Source of the DNA: Avichristensenella sp031549105
GTDB lineage: Bacteria; Bacillota; Clostridia; Christensenellales; Aristaeellaceae
Length of the DNA: 64,000 bases
Direction of reading: 5' to 3'
Assembly (NCBI GenBank): GCA_031549105.1
Contig: JAVBQK010000057.1
Location: 1-64,000 of the forward strand
Shown here: positions 17,595-27,017 of the stretch, one piece after another
Position numbering within the stretch: the stretch's first letter is position 1
Layout: each line of letters opens with the position of its first letter
Made by a program: the position numbers and the translations under genes
Notes under the pieces: generated by a model
What the model saw: the letters and a program-made list of their open reading frames with translations, nothing else
What the model was told of the DNA's origin: nothing
Database searches by the model: none

Positions 17595-20246
17595 TCAGAG
17601 CTTCTTTTGGGTGGATCGACTCCGGCTGAGGAATCCCGCTGCCAGCGGTCCCATGAGCGACACACCCAGCACCGTCAGCAACTGCCCACCGGAGAGCGCT
17701 ACCGTGTGGAACACCGGCTGCAGTGCCGGGACATAGATAACCGCCAGAATCATCAGGAGCGATATAAACACCGCGCCGATCAGATAGAGGTTATTGAGCA
17801 GCGGAATCCTCAGCAGGTTTTTCTGCTCGCTCTTGCACTCGAACACATGAATCAGCTGCGTCAATACCAGCGTCAGGAACGCACCGGTGCGGGCGGCTTC
17901 CAGGCCCGCCGCCCGGCCCTGGAACAGCAGGAACACCAGCAACGTGCAGAACGCAATCATCGACCCCCGGATGACGATCCGCTGCATCAGCCCACGCGCG
18001 AAGATTCCCTCATCCGCACCGCGCGGCGGCTCCAGCATCTCGCCGCCATCGGGCGGGTCCATGCCCAGCGCAATCGCAGGCAGGCCGTCTGTGACCAGGT
18101 TGATCCACAGAATCTGAATGGGCAACAGCACCACGGGCAGCCCCATCAGCATGCCGATGAACATTGTCAGCACCTCGCCGACATTGCAGGAAAGCAGGTA
18201 GCGGATGAACTTGCGGATGTTCTTGTAGATGACCCGGCCTTCTTCCACCGCTGCCACCAGCGTGGCGAAGTTGTCGTCCAGCAGGATGACCCCGGCGGCC
18301 TCCTTGGCGACATCCGTGCCGGAGACACCCATCGCCACGCCGATATCGGCCTCCTTGATCGCGGGCGCGTCGTTAACGCCGTCGCCGGTCATCGCCACGA
18401 CATGGCCGAGCTTCCGGTGGGCACGGACGATCTGCAACTTGTGCCGCGGGGAGACGCGGGCGAACACCGTCGTCTTCTGCACCGCTTTGAGGAGGTCCGC
18501 TTCGCTCATCGCGTCCAGGTCATCGCCAGTCAGCGCCATGTCGCCGGGCTTAAATATCTTCAGGTCCTTTGCCACCGCCTGCGCGGTGACCATGTGATCG
18601 CCGGTGATCATTACGGGCTTGACACCCGCCTGCCGGCAAACGCTGACCGCCTCGTAGCTGGCCTTGCGCGGCGGGTCCATCATGCCAAAGAGCCCCAGAA
18701 ATGTAAGTTCCTTCTCCGCGTTGGCTTTACCGCCCTGCACGCCTTCACGGTACGCCACGCCCAGTACGCGCAGCGCCTCGCCGCCCATCTGGTCGTTGGT
18801 GCGCAGAATATCGGCCCGCGCCGCCTCAGTCAACGGCACCATCCCATCGGCGGTGTACACGTTTGCGCAGCGTTTGAGAAGCACATCCGGCGCGCCCTTG
18901 GTGAACACATAGTCCGATCCATCCCCGCGCGCCATCACGGACATGCACTTGCGGTCGGAATCAAATGGAATCTCGTCGGTCTTTTTATACCGCGCCGCAA
19001 GGTCGTTAGCGCCCAGCCCTGCCTTTCGGCCCGCCACCAACAGTGCGATCTCCGTTGGGTCGCCGGTGAAGGCACCAGCCTGCGTAACCTCGGAATTGTT
19101 GCACAGGCACGCCGACAGCAGCGCCAGCTCCAAACCCTTGTCCGCGCGCGGGTTGATCTCGCGCCCGTTGACGAGAAACTTGCCCTGCGTGTCGTGCCCG
19201 TCGCCCGTTACAGCGATATCTCGGCCCATCGTCGCGATGCGGCGCACGGTCATCTTGTTTTCGGTCAGCGTGCCGGTCTTGTCGGTACAGATGACACTGG
19301 AACAGCCCAAGGTCTCCACCGCGTGCAGCTTGCGCACGAGCGCCTTGCGCTTGACCATGCGCCCAACCGCCAGCGCCAGCGCGATGGTGACGATCGCAGC
19401 CAGCCCCTCCGGCACAGCGGCGACGGACAACGAGATGCCCATCACGACCATATCCAGGATGTCCTCGCCCCGCAGAATGCCGGTGATGGAGACGATCGCG
19501 CAGATGGCCAGGCAGCCGATCGCGATGATCTTGCCCAGCTGGTCCAGCTTTTTCTGAAGCGGGGTTTGCGGTTCCTCGATCTCGTCAAGCATGCCGGCGA
19601 TCTTGCCCATCTCTGTGCGCATGCCGGTTGCGGTTGCGACCGCCTTTGCCCGTCCCTTGGTGACGATGGTGCCCATGAACAGACGCCCTGCGGTATCCAG
19701 CGCGCCGGGCCGCTTTTCCACGGGCACGGATTCGCCGGTCAGCAGCGATTCATCCACGTGCAATCCGTACCCATCCAGAATGTCGGCGTCGCAGGGCGCT
19801 TTGTCCCCGGCCTCCACCAGCACCACATCGCCCGGGACGATCTCGCTGGATGGGATGGTAGTGACCGCGCCGTCCCGCACCACGTTGGAATGCGGCGCGG
19901 CCATGCTCCGCAGCGCCTCAATGGTCTTTTCCGTCTTGTACTCCTGCATGAATCCCAGCAGCGCATTGACGATCACAATGGCGATGATGGTGATTGCCTC
20001 GGTCGTCTCGCCCAGGATGAGCGAAAGGCCAGTGCTCATCAGCAGGATGATGGTCAAAAAATCCGTAAACTGCGCCAGCAGAATGGCCAGCGGATGAATG
20101 CCCTTTTTCTTCTCCAGCGTATTAGGCCCCTCCACCGCCAGGCGCTTCGCGGCTTCGGCGCTGGTCAGCCCACCCGCGGCCAATGCGGTACTCCTCGTCT
20201 TGCCCTGCAAAAAACGCGCCCCCTTATCACAATGGACTTGCTCCAT
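17595..20246 (-). CDS. Calcium-translocating P-type ATPase (type IIA/PMCA-like)
   Basis: This protein of up to 883 residues exports Ca2+ at the expense of ATP. It has an N-terminal cation-ATPase domain, the actuator motif TGES (about 170), phospho-acceptor Asp322 in TDKTGTLTE, the nucleotide-binding KGAPD segment, and the hinge MTGDGVNDAPA. Ion-site motifs are PEGL in TM4 (about 279), NVGEVLTMF in TM5 and NLVTDGLPA in TM6. The start is uncertain: ATG at 20246 has no clear ribosome site, whereas downstream TTG codons preceded by AGGGGGC or GAGGAG would give a protein 12-21 residues shorter that begins nearer the conserved GLTSAEA segment. Confidence 0.93.
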   Translation of the reverse strand: MEQVHCDKGARFLQGKTRSTALAAGGLTSAEAAKRLAVEGPNTLEKKKGIHPLAILLAQFTDFLTIILLMSTGLSLILGETTEAITIIAIVIVNALLGFMQEYKTEKTIEALRSMAAPHSNVVRDGAVTTIPSSEIVPGDVVLVEAGDKAPCDADILDGYGLHVDESLLTGESVPVEKRPGALDTAGRLFMGTIVTKGRAKAVATATGMRTEMGKIAGMLDEIEEPQTPLQKKLDQLGKIIAIGCLAICAIVSITGILRGEDILDMVVMGISLSVAAVPEGLAAIVTIALALAVGRMVKRKALVRKLHAVETLGCSSVICTDKTGTLTENKMTVRRIATMGRDIAVTGDGHDTQGKFLVNGREINPRADKGLELALLSACLCNNSEVTQAGAFTGDPTEIALLVAGRKAGLGANDLAARYKKTDEIPFDSDRKCMSVMARGDGSDYVFTKGAPDVLLKRCANVYTADGMVPLTEAARADILRTNDQMGGEALRVLGVAYREGVQGGKANAEKELTFLGLFGMMDPPRKASYEAVSVCRQAGVKPVMITGDHMVTAQAVAKDLKIFKPGDMALTGDDLDAMSEADLLKAVQKTTVFARVSPRHKLQIVRAHRKLGHVVAMTGDGVNDAPAIKEADIGVAMGVSGTDVAKEAAGVILLDDNFATLVAAVEEGRVIYKNIRKFIRYLLSCNVGEVLTMFIGMLMGLPVVLLPIQILWINLVTDGLPAIALGMDPPDGGEMLEPPRGADEGIFARGLMQRIVIRGSMIAFCTLLVFLLFQGRAAGLEAARTGAFLTLVLTQLIHVFECKSEQKNLLRIPLLNNLYLIGAVFISLLMILAVIYVPALQPVFHTVALSGGQLLTVLGVSLMGPLAAGFLSRSRSTQKKL

Positions 20247-20366
20247 CCATCGTATTAGCGGGCGGGCAAAAGTATCCCTGAAGAAAAGAGAGGATTCGTC
20301 GCCGTGCGCAACAAAACCTTATTACTGTTCGTTTGCTAAACATAAAGTAGAATCCGGAGAAAACAA

Positions 20367-21602
20367 ATGAAGAAAATAGTGTGCTTAATCTCTTTGGTTT
20401 TATGTGTGCTGATCGCTTCTTCGCCGCCGGGCACCGCCCATGCTGCATCTTTTCTGGGCGGGCCGGGGGATCGGGCATCGGTTCTCCGCATGTTGCAGCC
20501 CGTGCAATGGGGAGGCGACGTCCTCCTGGCAGGATACACCCAGGAGGGAGATGCGCCCGTGGGCGTGTTACGGGGTGAGCCGATCCCCATCGCGGCGCGC
20601 TGGAATGCGGAGGAGGGCGTGTTGTGGACCTATGCGCCGGACGAAAGCGAAGGGCTCGGGTATTTCTGGATCCTCGGGGAACTTCCAGGTGGCCAGGTCG
20701 CGCTTGCTCATGGCCGGAAAATAGGCCTCGGCGCAAGCGTCGTTGTGCTGGATGCGGATGGACAGCTCGTATGGTCTGTATTGCTTCCGTCCACCGTATC
20801 CATCGCCGCGGTTTCGCAGGATCATCTTTACCTGTTCGAAGATTTCTTCTTCCGCTATCCGCTGGGCTCCGCAACCCCAATGCTCACTTGCGCGGATCTG
20901 TCCGGCATGCCGCTGTGGTCGCGGGCCTACCTTGCTGACCCATACAATGAAAACGATATGGTGGATTTTTTAGCGCTTGCAGTGCTTAAGGACGGACTCC
21001 TGATTTCCGGCAAGGCCTTGCAGTGGCAGGGCGATTGTAGCTTTATCCTGAAGACCGATACCCAAGGGAACCCTTTATGGTGCGTAGAAACCAAGGGATG
21101 GGGTGGGTTTCATACCCTCGTGCCCCTGGGCGACGGAAGCGTTCTGGCTGCGGGCAACCGATCTGTTAGCCCGACACGCGGCGCGATACGCGTCGTCCGC
21201 ATCCGCGCGGATGGCACGCTTCTATGGGAGCAGGGGATACCGAAAGGCTGCCATATCCTTTCCATCCAGCCCACGAACGAAGGGATTCTCGTCGGCGGTT
21301 ACTTCCCCGAGAGCACACGGGAGAGTGATGATTACTCGCTTGCGATAGAGGGCGTCGGGACACTGCTGTGGGCGCTGGATTATGATGGCACTATCCTGTG
21401 GGTGCGGCAACTCCCCAATACGCTGCTGGGCATGGTGTTCGCTTTTCGTGGAATTACAGTGGATGGCATGGGAGAAATACACCTCGTGGGCCAGACGCCG
21501 GGCGGTATCCGCACGATCGCGCTTTCTGCCCTCCAAGCGGACGCTGTCTGGGAAGTGGAAGAGGAGGGCCCCGCCGAGGGCGAAACATGGTTCTACCCGT
21601 AA
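20367..21602 (+). CDS. Secreted protein, predicted beta-propeller-like, function unknown
   Basis: This 411-residue protein has a clear signal peptide ending near GTAHA-ASF. The rest is made of repeated beta-strand units with recurring W and G patterns such as GQLVWSVLLP, GMPLWSRAY, GNPLWCVETK, GTLLWEQG, GTLLWALD and GTILWVRQLP, spaced about 40-50 residues apart. This fits a PQQ/WD-like propeller without recognisable catalytic residues. GGAG precedes the ATG. It is divergent from the Ca2+-ATPase and converges with the next gene on a shared terminator. I do not recognise a specific family. Confidence 0.75.
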   Translation: MKKIVCLISLVLCVLIASSPPGTAHAASFLGGPGDRASVLRMLQPVQWGGDVLLAGYTQEGDAPVGVLRGEPIPIAARWNAEEGVLWTYAPDESEGLGYFWILGELPGGQVALAHGRKIGLGASVVVLDADGQLVWSVLLPSTVSIAAVSQDHLYLFEDFFFRYPLGSATPMLTCADLSGMPLWSRAYLADPYNENDMVDFLALAVLKDGLLISGKALQWQGDCSFILKTDTQGNPLWCVETKGWGGFHTLVPLGDGSVLAAGNRSVSPTRGAIRVVRIRADGTLLWEQGIPKGCHILSIQPTNEGILVGGYFPESTRESDDYSLAIEGVGTLLWALDYDGTILWVRQLPNTLLGMVFAFRGITVDGMGEIHLVGQTPGGIRTIALSALQADAVWEVEEEGPAEGETWFYP

Positions 21603-21605
21603 AAG

Positions 21606-21630
21606 GAAAAGCGGCTCATCGCCGCTTTTC
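21606..21630. terminator. Bidirectional intrinsic terminator
   Basis: A perfect 10 bp stem (GAAAAGCGGC with GCCGCTTTTC) and a 5 nt loop lie between two converging genes. T-rich 3' sides are present in both directions, better for the minus strand (TTTTCCTTTT). Confidence 0.85.
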
Positions 21631-21650
21631 TCATGGAAGCCTGTGTATCG

Positions 21651-22196
21651 TTATTCCCCATCCACCGGGATGATCTCCGCGCTCTGCATGATATCCAGCA
21701 TCATCATCAGGTCCGCATCCTGCAGCGGGGAGTAGTCCTCATAGCCGCAATACAGGAAGACGAAGTATCCCTTGTATACCGTCTGCATCACCGCGTAGTC
21801 GTTCAGTTCGCTCGTCTCCCGCGTGAACAGCACCAGGTTGCCAAGCTCCGTGAGGAAGAACTCATGCTCCGGCTCCCAGAAGCCTTCGCCAACCGCCGCC
21901 ATCAGCAGGGCCTTTTCCTCGTCCGTGTACTCGATCAGCGACTTGCCGTCATATTCCTCGCTGGGGGTTACGCTGAAGTCGAACTCCAGGCGGTTGGTAC
22001 CTTCCGCGCCGATCAACATCTCTACGCATACCCAGCCTTCAAAGGTGAACTGATCCACTTGCGCGCCGTCCGGCACGTCAATCTCTATATCGAAATACTT
22101 GGCCGTTTCCTCCACCTTGATCCTCTCGGCGAAGGCGGATGTCGCCGTCAGCAGCAGCATCGCCGCCACCAACACGGACAGAACTTTTTTCATCAT
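21651..22196 (-). CDS. Small secreted protein of unknown function
   Basis: This 181-residue protein starts with a type I signal peptide (MMKKVLSVLVAAMLLLTATSAFA). The mature part is acidic, about 155 residues, with a predicted alpha/beta layout and no Cys pair or known motif. ATG at 22196 (or 22193) follows AAGGGAGAAG; the longer open frame adds an unlikely Arg-rich lead. It lies 43 nt downstream of the SH3b protein gene on the same strand, so the two are probably co-transcribed. Confidence 0.72.
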   Translation of the reverse strand: MMKKVLSVLVAAMLLLTATSAFAERIKVEETAKYFDIEIDVPDGAQVDQFTFEGWVCVEMLIGAEGTNRLEFDFSVTPSEEYDGKSLIEYTDEEKALLMAAVGEGFWEPEHEFFLTELGNLVLFTRETSELNDYAVMQTVYKGYFVFLYCGYEDYSPLQDADLMMMLDIMQSAEIIPVDGE

Positions 22197-22239
22197 AGTA
22201 GCTTCTCCCTTCAATATGCTCAATCGTCCGTGTTTGCCG

Positions 22240-22938
22240 TCACGATCCCGAGTCATCCGAGCCAATGCCATCGCCAATGCTGATGAGCGTCAGGAACGAG
22301 CGCATCATGAAGCCCGTCACGCCGGTGCCCGGATCGCGCACCTGGCACCAGCTATCGTTCTGGGCCAGCACCTGTAGCTGGTCATTCTGGTGATAATCGG
22401 TGATGATCGCCGTCGCCTTGGAGGGCGCCCAGCGCATGTGGACGATGCCGCCGGGTGTGGACGGCTTGACCGCCGCAAGGTAGCGCATCTGTTCAAAGCC
22501 ATTGAAAAGGTTAGCAAGTGCCTTCTCCACACTGTTATTCGAGGGGTTGGGGTTGGGCTTCGCCGTGGGGCGCGCGGTCGGGTTTGGCATGGGGTTGGGC
22601 ACGGGGTTGAACGTCGGGTCCGGGCGCGGGATCGGGCCGGGCATGGGGCCGGGGTATTCATAGACCAGGTAGCGCCACATCACGTAGCCTTCGTAGCTGC
22701 CGTAGGCCACGTCAACCCACAGACCGTCATCGTAGCTGGCAAGGATGGTCACCTCTCCGCCGTAGGGAATCGATGTGATCACGTCCGAGTCGGTGGTCGG
22801 GTAGATGCGCATGTTCAGGTTGCCGCCGTTGCTAGTGGATACGTAGGCCCTACGCGTCATCGCCATCGATGTGAGCGGCACCGCCACCAGGATTAGCAGC
22901 ATCACCGCGATGCCGAGTGCAATCGCTTTGTTTCTCAT
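22240..22938 (-). CDS. Secreted protein with two SH3b-like domains and a Pro-rich linker
   Basis: This 232-residue protein has an N-terminal signal or anchor helix (residues about 5-27), a bacterial SH3 domain (NLNMRIYPTTDSDVITSIPYGGEVTIL, then GLWVDVAYGSYEGYVMWRYL), a linker of Pro/Asn/Arg repeats of about 45 residues, and a second SH3b-like unit (IVHMRWAPSKATAII, then SWCQVRDPGTGVTGFMMRSFL). Such domains usually bind peptidoglycan or mediate wall attachment. ATG at 22938 has GGAGGG upstream. It sits next to a two-component system and another small secreted protein. Confidence 0.8.
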   Translation of the reverse strand: MRNKAIALGIAVMLLILVAVPLTSMAMTRRAYVSTSNGGNLNMRIYPTTDSDVITSIPYGGEVTILASYDDGLWVDVAYGSYEGYVMWRYLVYEYPGPMPGPIPRPDPTFNPVPNPMPNPTARPTAKPNPNPSNNSVEKALANLFNGFEQMRYLAAVKPSTPGGIVHMRWAPSKATAIITDYHQNDQLQVLAQNDSWCQVRDPGTGVTGFMMRSFLTLISIGDGIGSDDSGS

Positions 22939-23018
22939 AAGTCCCTCCATCTTTCTTCATGGTCGTAGGGTTTCTTTATGCCAACGCCGGGTTTCACCGG
23001 CGATGAGGCCGATAGTGG

Positions 23019-23816
23019 TTACGAATCCCATTTGATCTGCGAGAGCCGCGCGCAGGTTTCCTCCGCCCAGAAATATTCCGACATATACTCGCCTGAGAAT
23101 CCCCGGATGGTTTCCTTGTCCCCCGCGAGCATCTTCGCGTAGTCGCAGTCCAGCATCTCCATGTTGACCGATCGGTTTGCGTGACGTGTCTCCAGGATGT
23201 ACTCAATGCCCGCGGCGGCCAGTGTTTCCTTCAGCCGCTTGTAGGTCATGCGGTAGAGCGAGCCGGTCCGCTCATCATACGCGCGATCCTCCCAGAGACA
23301 GGAGATCGCCTGGCCCACCGTGACCGCACCGCCGTTCCGGTCCACCATCAGCGCGAGCAGCTCCTTGGCTTTTGCCGTCTTGATCGGAAGCACCCGCCCA
23401 TCCACGTAGACCTCAAAGTGCGGAATCGTCTGGATGTACACCCGCTGGCGCGGAACGGTACGGATGCGCCCGGCCTTGTCCAGCTGCTTTTGCAGCCGTT
23501 CGGCGTTGTAGGGCTTGAGCAGGTAGCCGATCGCGTCCACCTCGAAGGCGTCGAGTGCGAAGTCCGGGTATGCCGTGACGAACACGATCTTGATGTTGGG
23601 ATCAGCCTCCCGCATATGCCCGGCCAGCTCCAGCCCGCCAATGCGGGGCATCTCGATATCCAGAAACGCCACATCCACGGTATGCTCTCGGATGAACGCC
23701 AGCGCGTCCTCAGGGCTGGTGAATACGTTCACACCCTCGACATCGGGAAGCTTCGCCGATACCGCCTTGAATTTTTCAATGGCGGGAAGCTCATCATCCA
23801 CATACAACAGCTTCAC
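23019..23816 (-). CDS. Response regulator with OmpR/SARP-like output domain
   Basis: This 265-residue regulator has a receiver domain (Asp53 in FLDIEMPRIGG, Lys in YLLKPYN) and an output region with an OmpR-like winged helix (KTAKAKELLALMVDRNGGAVTVGQAISCLWED, about 140-175) followed by a short helical tail reminiscent of a truncated SARP/BTAD domain. The start is GTG at 23816 with GGGAGGGG 6 nt upstream. Its partner is the LytS-like kinase 104 nt upstream. Kinases of that type usually pair with LytTR regulators, so the output domain is unusual. Confidence 0.82.
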   Translation of the reverse strand: MKLLYVDDELPAIEKFKAVSAKLPDVEGVNVFTSPEDALAFIREHTVDVAFLDIEMPRIGGLELAGHMREADPNIKIVFVTAYPDFALDAFEVDAIGYLLKPYNAERLQKQLDKAGRIRTVPRQRVYIQTIPHFEVYVDGRVLPIKTAKAKELLALMVDRNGGAVTVGQAISCLWEDRAYDERTGSLYRMTYKRLKETLAAAGIEYILETRHANRSVNMEMLDCDYAKMLAGDKETIRGFSGEYMSEYFWAEETCARLSQIKWDS

Positions 23817-23920
23817 CTTCGGCCCCTCCCGTTTTTGTCCCGATCCATTGTGCTCTCCCTCTTTGCAGCCTTATCATCGCATACCCGGCGTAACAAAACC
23901 GTAACCAGAAAATGGCAGCA

Positions 23921-25717
23921 TCATGCCCTGATTTCAATGGTGACGGTCGTTCCCTGTCCGATCACGCTATCGACCTTCAGCGTCCCCTGCGCCAGATACG
24001 CAAGCCGACTACGCACGTTCTCCAGCCCCACCGACAGGTGCTCTCCATGGTTTTCCAGCGTGGACGTATCAAACCCCGGGCCATCGTCGCGCACGGTGAT
24101 GACCACCTTGTCGCCCGCCTTTTCAGTCTTGATGTGCACGGTGCAGCTCTCCAGCTGGCCACCCACGCCGTGCTTGACCGCGTTTTCTACAATCGGCTGC
24201 ACCGTCAGCGCCGGGAGGCTGAAGCGCGAATAGCCGATGTCATACGTCACCTTCAGCCGGTCGCCAAAGCGCAGCGCCTCCAGCGCCAGATAATGGCGGA
24301 TGTGCTGTAGCTCCTCCGTAAAGCGGACAGGTTCTCCGCTCTGCAGCGCGTCAATGTTGCCGCGCAGGTAGTCCGAAAACGAGATGATCGCATCGTCCGC
24401 CTTCTCAGGATCAACGCTGCAAAGGCCGCTGATGGCGTTGAGCGCGTTGAAGATAAAGTGTGGCCGGATCTGCTTGAGCGTCAGCGCGACACGGCTTTGC
24501 AGCAGCTCGCGCTCCATCGCCTCGGCATGCGCCGCCTTGGCGATGCCATCCATGGTGTAATGCATCATGGTGACAAACTGCGCCACCATGAACACCACCG
24601 CGCCAAACTCAAACAGGTACATCCAGTATTCATAGGCGATGTAATAGTGAACCAGCTCCGCCAGCGCGCAGGCCGTAAACAGCGCGCTGGAGTAAATCAC
24701 GTTGCGGACGCGCCAGTCGTTGTAGAGCTTCACTTCCTTCATCAGGAAGAAGAGTGTGACCCCGATGATCGCAATCGCAATGGGCAGCAGGATGCTAAGG
24801 ATCTCCATCACATCCAGCACGCCCATGCCCTGGAGGAAGAAGTAGGCGATCAGCAGTGCCGACCAGATGTTGATAAAAACCGTAACGGTGACGCGAAAGC
24901 GCTTCCCGCGGAGGCAGCTGCGCAGATATACCAGCAAAAAATAGCAGATGAATAGCTGTGACAGGTTATCAATGAGGTTTACCACAAAGGCGTTGGGGAA
25001 TATCAGCGTGATGTAGTCGTAGTCAATCAGCGTGCACACCGCGCTGCACAGCAGCAGCATCCCGCAGGAAAAGTACCCACCCTGCACCGGGGCCTTGATC
25101 AGCCGCAGCGTGCCAATCGCCGCCAGCAGCGCAAGCCCCACAAAGAAGATCAACAGCGAAATAAATATCTGCCAGAAGCTTGCCGTCACCTGGCGGTGCA
25201 TCAGCGCATAGGTATCGCCGGTGCGCAGTTCCTCCAGGAAAGCGGTGTACGCGCCGCTGTACATATCCCCATACGCGCTCGTAATCTCTATCTCGATTTC
25301 GTCCCCGGCGCTAATGCCAGGCGACAGGAAGGATACCCATATATTGCCCACCGCGCGGACAATTTCGGGGTGCGTCCCCTCTCCGCCATACGCGTATATC
25401 TCCTGCCCATTCTGCCGGATCGACACATTCATCTGGCGTATCTTCAGGTGCACGGTCTCCTGCGCCGGAATGTCGCGGGTGAAATGTCCCCGCAGAATGA
25501 GGCTGGACAGGCTGGCTATGTCAAGCCGGTAATCCTCGGGCAACGCGCGCGGCGCCGCCGCCTCGCTCTCCTGGTATGTACCCACAAAGCCCAGCGGCTC
25601 CACAGGCTGGAGCTTCTCCGCATTTGGCAGCGCAATCATGTGGGCCATGAACGCCGCAAACATCACCGCAAGCGCCACACTGATCCATTTGCTAAGGTTC
25701 GTCCATTTTTGCTCCAT
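23921..25717 (-). CDS. LytS/YesM-like sensor histidine kinase with 7TMR-DISM-like sensor
   Basis: This 598-residue membrane kinase has an N-terminal TM (10-32), an extracytoplasmic beta-rich region (about 45-175, DISMED2-like), a block of about seven TM helices (180-390), then His420 in LKQIRPHFIFNALN and an HATPase with N-box ENAVKHGV and G-box RDDGPGFD. ATG at 25717 has GGGGAGG 8 nt upstream; the longer frame to 25798 has no such site. The downstream response regulator is the likely partner. The ligand is unknown; 7TMR-DISM proteins are thought to sense carbohydrates or small molecules. Confidence 0.9.
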   Translation of the reverse strand: MEQKWTNLSKWISVALAVMFAAFMAHMIALPNAEKLQPVEPLGFVGTYQESEAAAPRALPEDYRLDIASLSSLILRGHFTRDIPAQETVHLKIRQMNVSIRQNGQEIYAYGGEGTHPEIVRAVGNIWVSFLSPGISAGDEIEIEITSAYGDMYSGAYTAFLEELRTGDTYALMHRQVTASFWQIFISLLIFFVGLALLAAIGTLRLIKAPVQGGYFSCGMLLLCSAVCTLIDYDYITLIFPNAFVVNLIDNLSQLFICYFLLVYLRSCLRGKRFRVTVTVFINIWSALLIAYFFLQGMGVLDVMEILSILLPIAIAIIGVTLFFLMKEVKLYNDWRVRNVIYSSALFTACALAELVHYYIAYEYWMYLFEFGAVVFMVAQFVTMMHYTMDGIAKAAHAEAMERELLQSRVALTLKQIRPHFIFNALNAISGLCSVDPEKADDAIISFSDYLRGNIDALQSGEPVRFTEELQHIRHYLALEALRFGDRLKVTYDIGYSRFSLPALTVQPIVENAVKHGVGGQLESCTVHIKTEKAGDKVVITVRDDGPGFDTSTLENHGEHLSVGLENVRSRLAYLAQGTLKVDSVIGQGTTVTIEIRA

Positions 25718-25802
25718 ACCCCAAACCTCCCCGCCAAACTCCCAACAAAAATACCATACTGTACAAGACAGAAGCAAGTCAAATCGCTGTGTACACAAAA
25801 AA

Positions 25803-25823
25803 GAGGCCGCATTTCGCGGCCTC
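25803..25823 (-). terminator. Intrinsic terminator of the sigma/membrane-partner operon
   Basis: GAGGCCGC and GCGGCCTC form an 8 bp perfect stem with a 5 nt loop, followed on the minus strand by TTTTTT. It is 15 nt past the stop of the gene at 25839. Confidence 0.92.
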
Positions 25824-25838
25824 GGGAAACCATACTGT

Positions 25839-27017
25839 TTATTTCTCAGTCAGCGGGACCACTAGGTCCTCCGGCAGCCCATCGGCAGGCGCGTCGTTCA
25901 TCGGCATCGCATGCAAAACAATCGACTTGGGCGCTGTGCCCTGGCTTTGGTATACCCAGTTCAGCGGCACATCGGTCCAGCTGCCATCGGGCAACGGTTG
26001 CGCGGCAAAATTGGTTGTATCCGCAAGCATCTCATATTCCTGATCGTCCTCGCCGTGAACAACAAACCAGTTCGTCCGGTTTTCGGCGTTGATGACACGC
26101 GTCGCCATGGTCATGTAGGTCGCCAGCGGCGTGGTGGTTACCTCCAGCTTTGTGATCTCCATGTCGCCAAAGGTGATGGGTGTCTTCGCCACGGCGTGCT
26201 GGGCTTCCATCTTGCCGGCCTTCACCTCCACGGTCAGCGGAGCGGTCTCCCCAGGCGTCCAGATGGCGAACAGCGGCGTGGCAAGGGGGTTTTGCTCCTT
26301 GGTCGACTTTTCCATATCAGCCAGCTTGCCCATCGTGGGGTTGAGGTTGATGGTCATCGTCTCCTTGGGGTTCTCCACGCGGGACAGATCGATCAGCATG
26401 TTGCACACGAGCGTGTCCACGCCTTCGTAGCGCCAGCTGAAGCCTGCATGCACGCCAACCCGCTTTTCCACCGTCGCCTTGCCGCCGGAGACAATCTCAA
26501 CGTCACCAAACGGCATCATGTAATGCACGCGCGCGTCCTTACCGATCGCCGCCCAGTCCGGGAAACTCTCCGGATCGCGCCAGGCACCGTAGGTGTCCAT
26601 GGCCTGCTTCGCGTCCCCAAGGAAATAATCGGCCGTGGCGAGCACCGCGTCGCCCGGGTTCTTGGCCTTGGCCTCCACAACGAGGAACAGCATCCTCCCG
26701 TCGGACACAGCATCGCGTACCTTCACGGTGACACTAGCCAGCGCTCCGCCCTGCTGGGCGAACTCCGTCTGTATCGCCTGCTTGGCCTCCTCAGAGATGG
26801 GCGCACCCCCTTGAATGAAATCCAGAACCCCCAGGCCGCTTCCAATCGCCAGCGCTGCCCCACAGGCCAGAACCAATACCAGCGCAAACACAAGCGCCAC
26901 CGGCATTTTCTTTTTCACAATTTCTTCCTCCTTTGTCCGCCGTAGCGTGCAGGCTACGCGCTCCCCGAAGCTCTCGGGGACAGAGCCGAACATGGCCTCC
27001 AAATCGCGCCTGTTCAT
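25839..27017 (-). CDS. Membrane-anchored partner (putative anti-sigma factor) of the ECF sigma
   Basis: This 392-residue protein has a cytoplasmic N-terminus of about 36 residues, one TM helix (about 39-62, VALVFALVLVLACGAALAIG) and an extracytoplasmic region of about 325 residues, rich in predicted beta strands. Its start overlaps the stop of the sigma gene (ATGA), the usual arrangement for an anti-sigma factor. The short N-terminus lacks a zinc-type HxxxCxxC motif. The outer part resembles DUF4179-like clostridial proteins only weakly, so the sensing role is inference from context. Confidence 0.72.
   Translation of the reverse strand: MNRRDLEAMFGSVPESFGERVACTLRRTKEEEIVKKKMPVALVFALVLVLACGAALAIGSGLGVLDFIQGGAPISEEAKQAIQTEFAQQGGALASVTVKVRDAVSDGRMLFLVVEAKAKNPGDAVLATADYFLGDAKQAMDTYGAWRDPESFPDWAAIGKDARVHYMMPFGDVEIVSGGKATVEKRVGVHAGFSWRYEGVDTLVCNMLIDLSRVENPKETMTINLNPTMGKLADMEKSTKEQNPLATPLFAIWTPGETAPLTVEVKAGKMEAQHAVAKTPITFGDMEITKLEVTTTPLATYMTMATRVINAENRTNWFVVHGEDDQEYEMLADTTNFAAQPLPDGSWTDVPLNWVYQSQGTAPKSIVLHAMPMNDAPADGLPEDLVVPLTEK

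Noticed and set aside
17550..20258. A 902-codon open frame on the plus strand, antisense to the Ca2+-ATPase
   Set aside because: The minus strand has all P-type ATPase motifs. The antisense frame has a low-complexity His/Arg/Gln composition typical of shadow frames.
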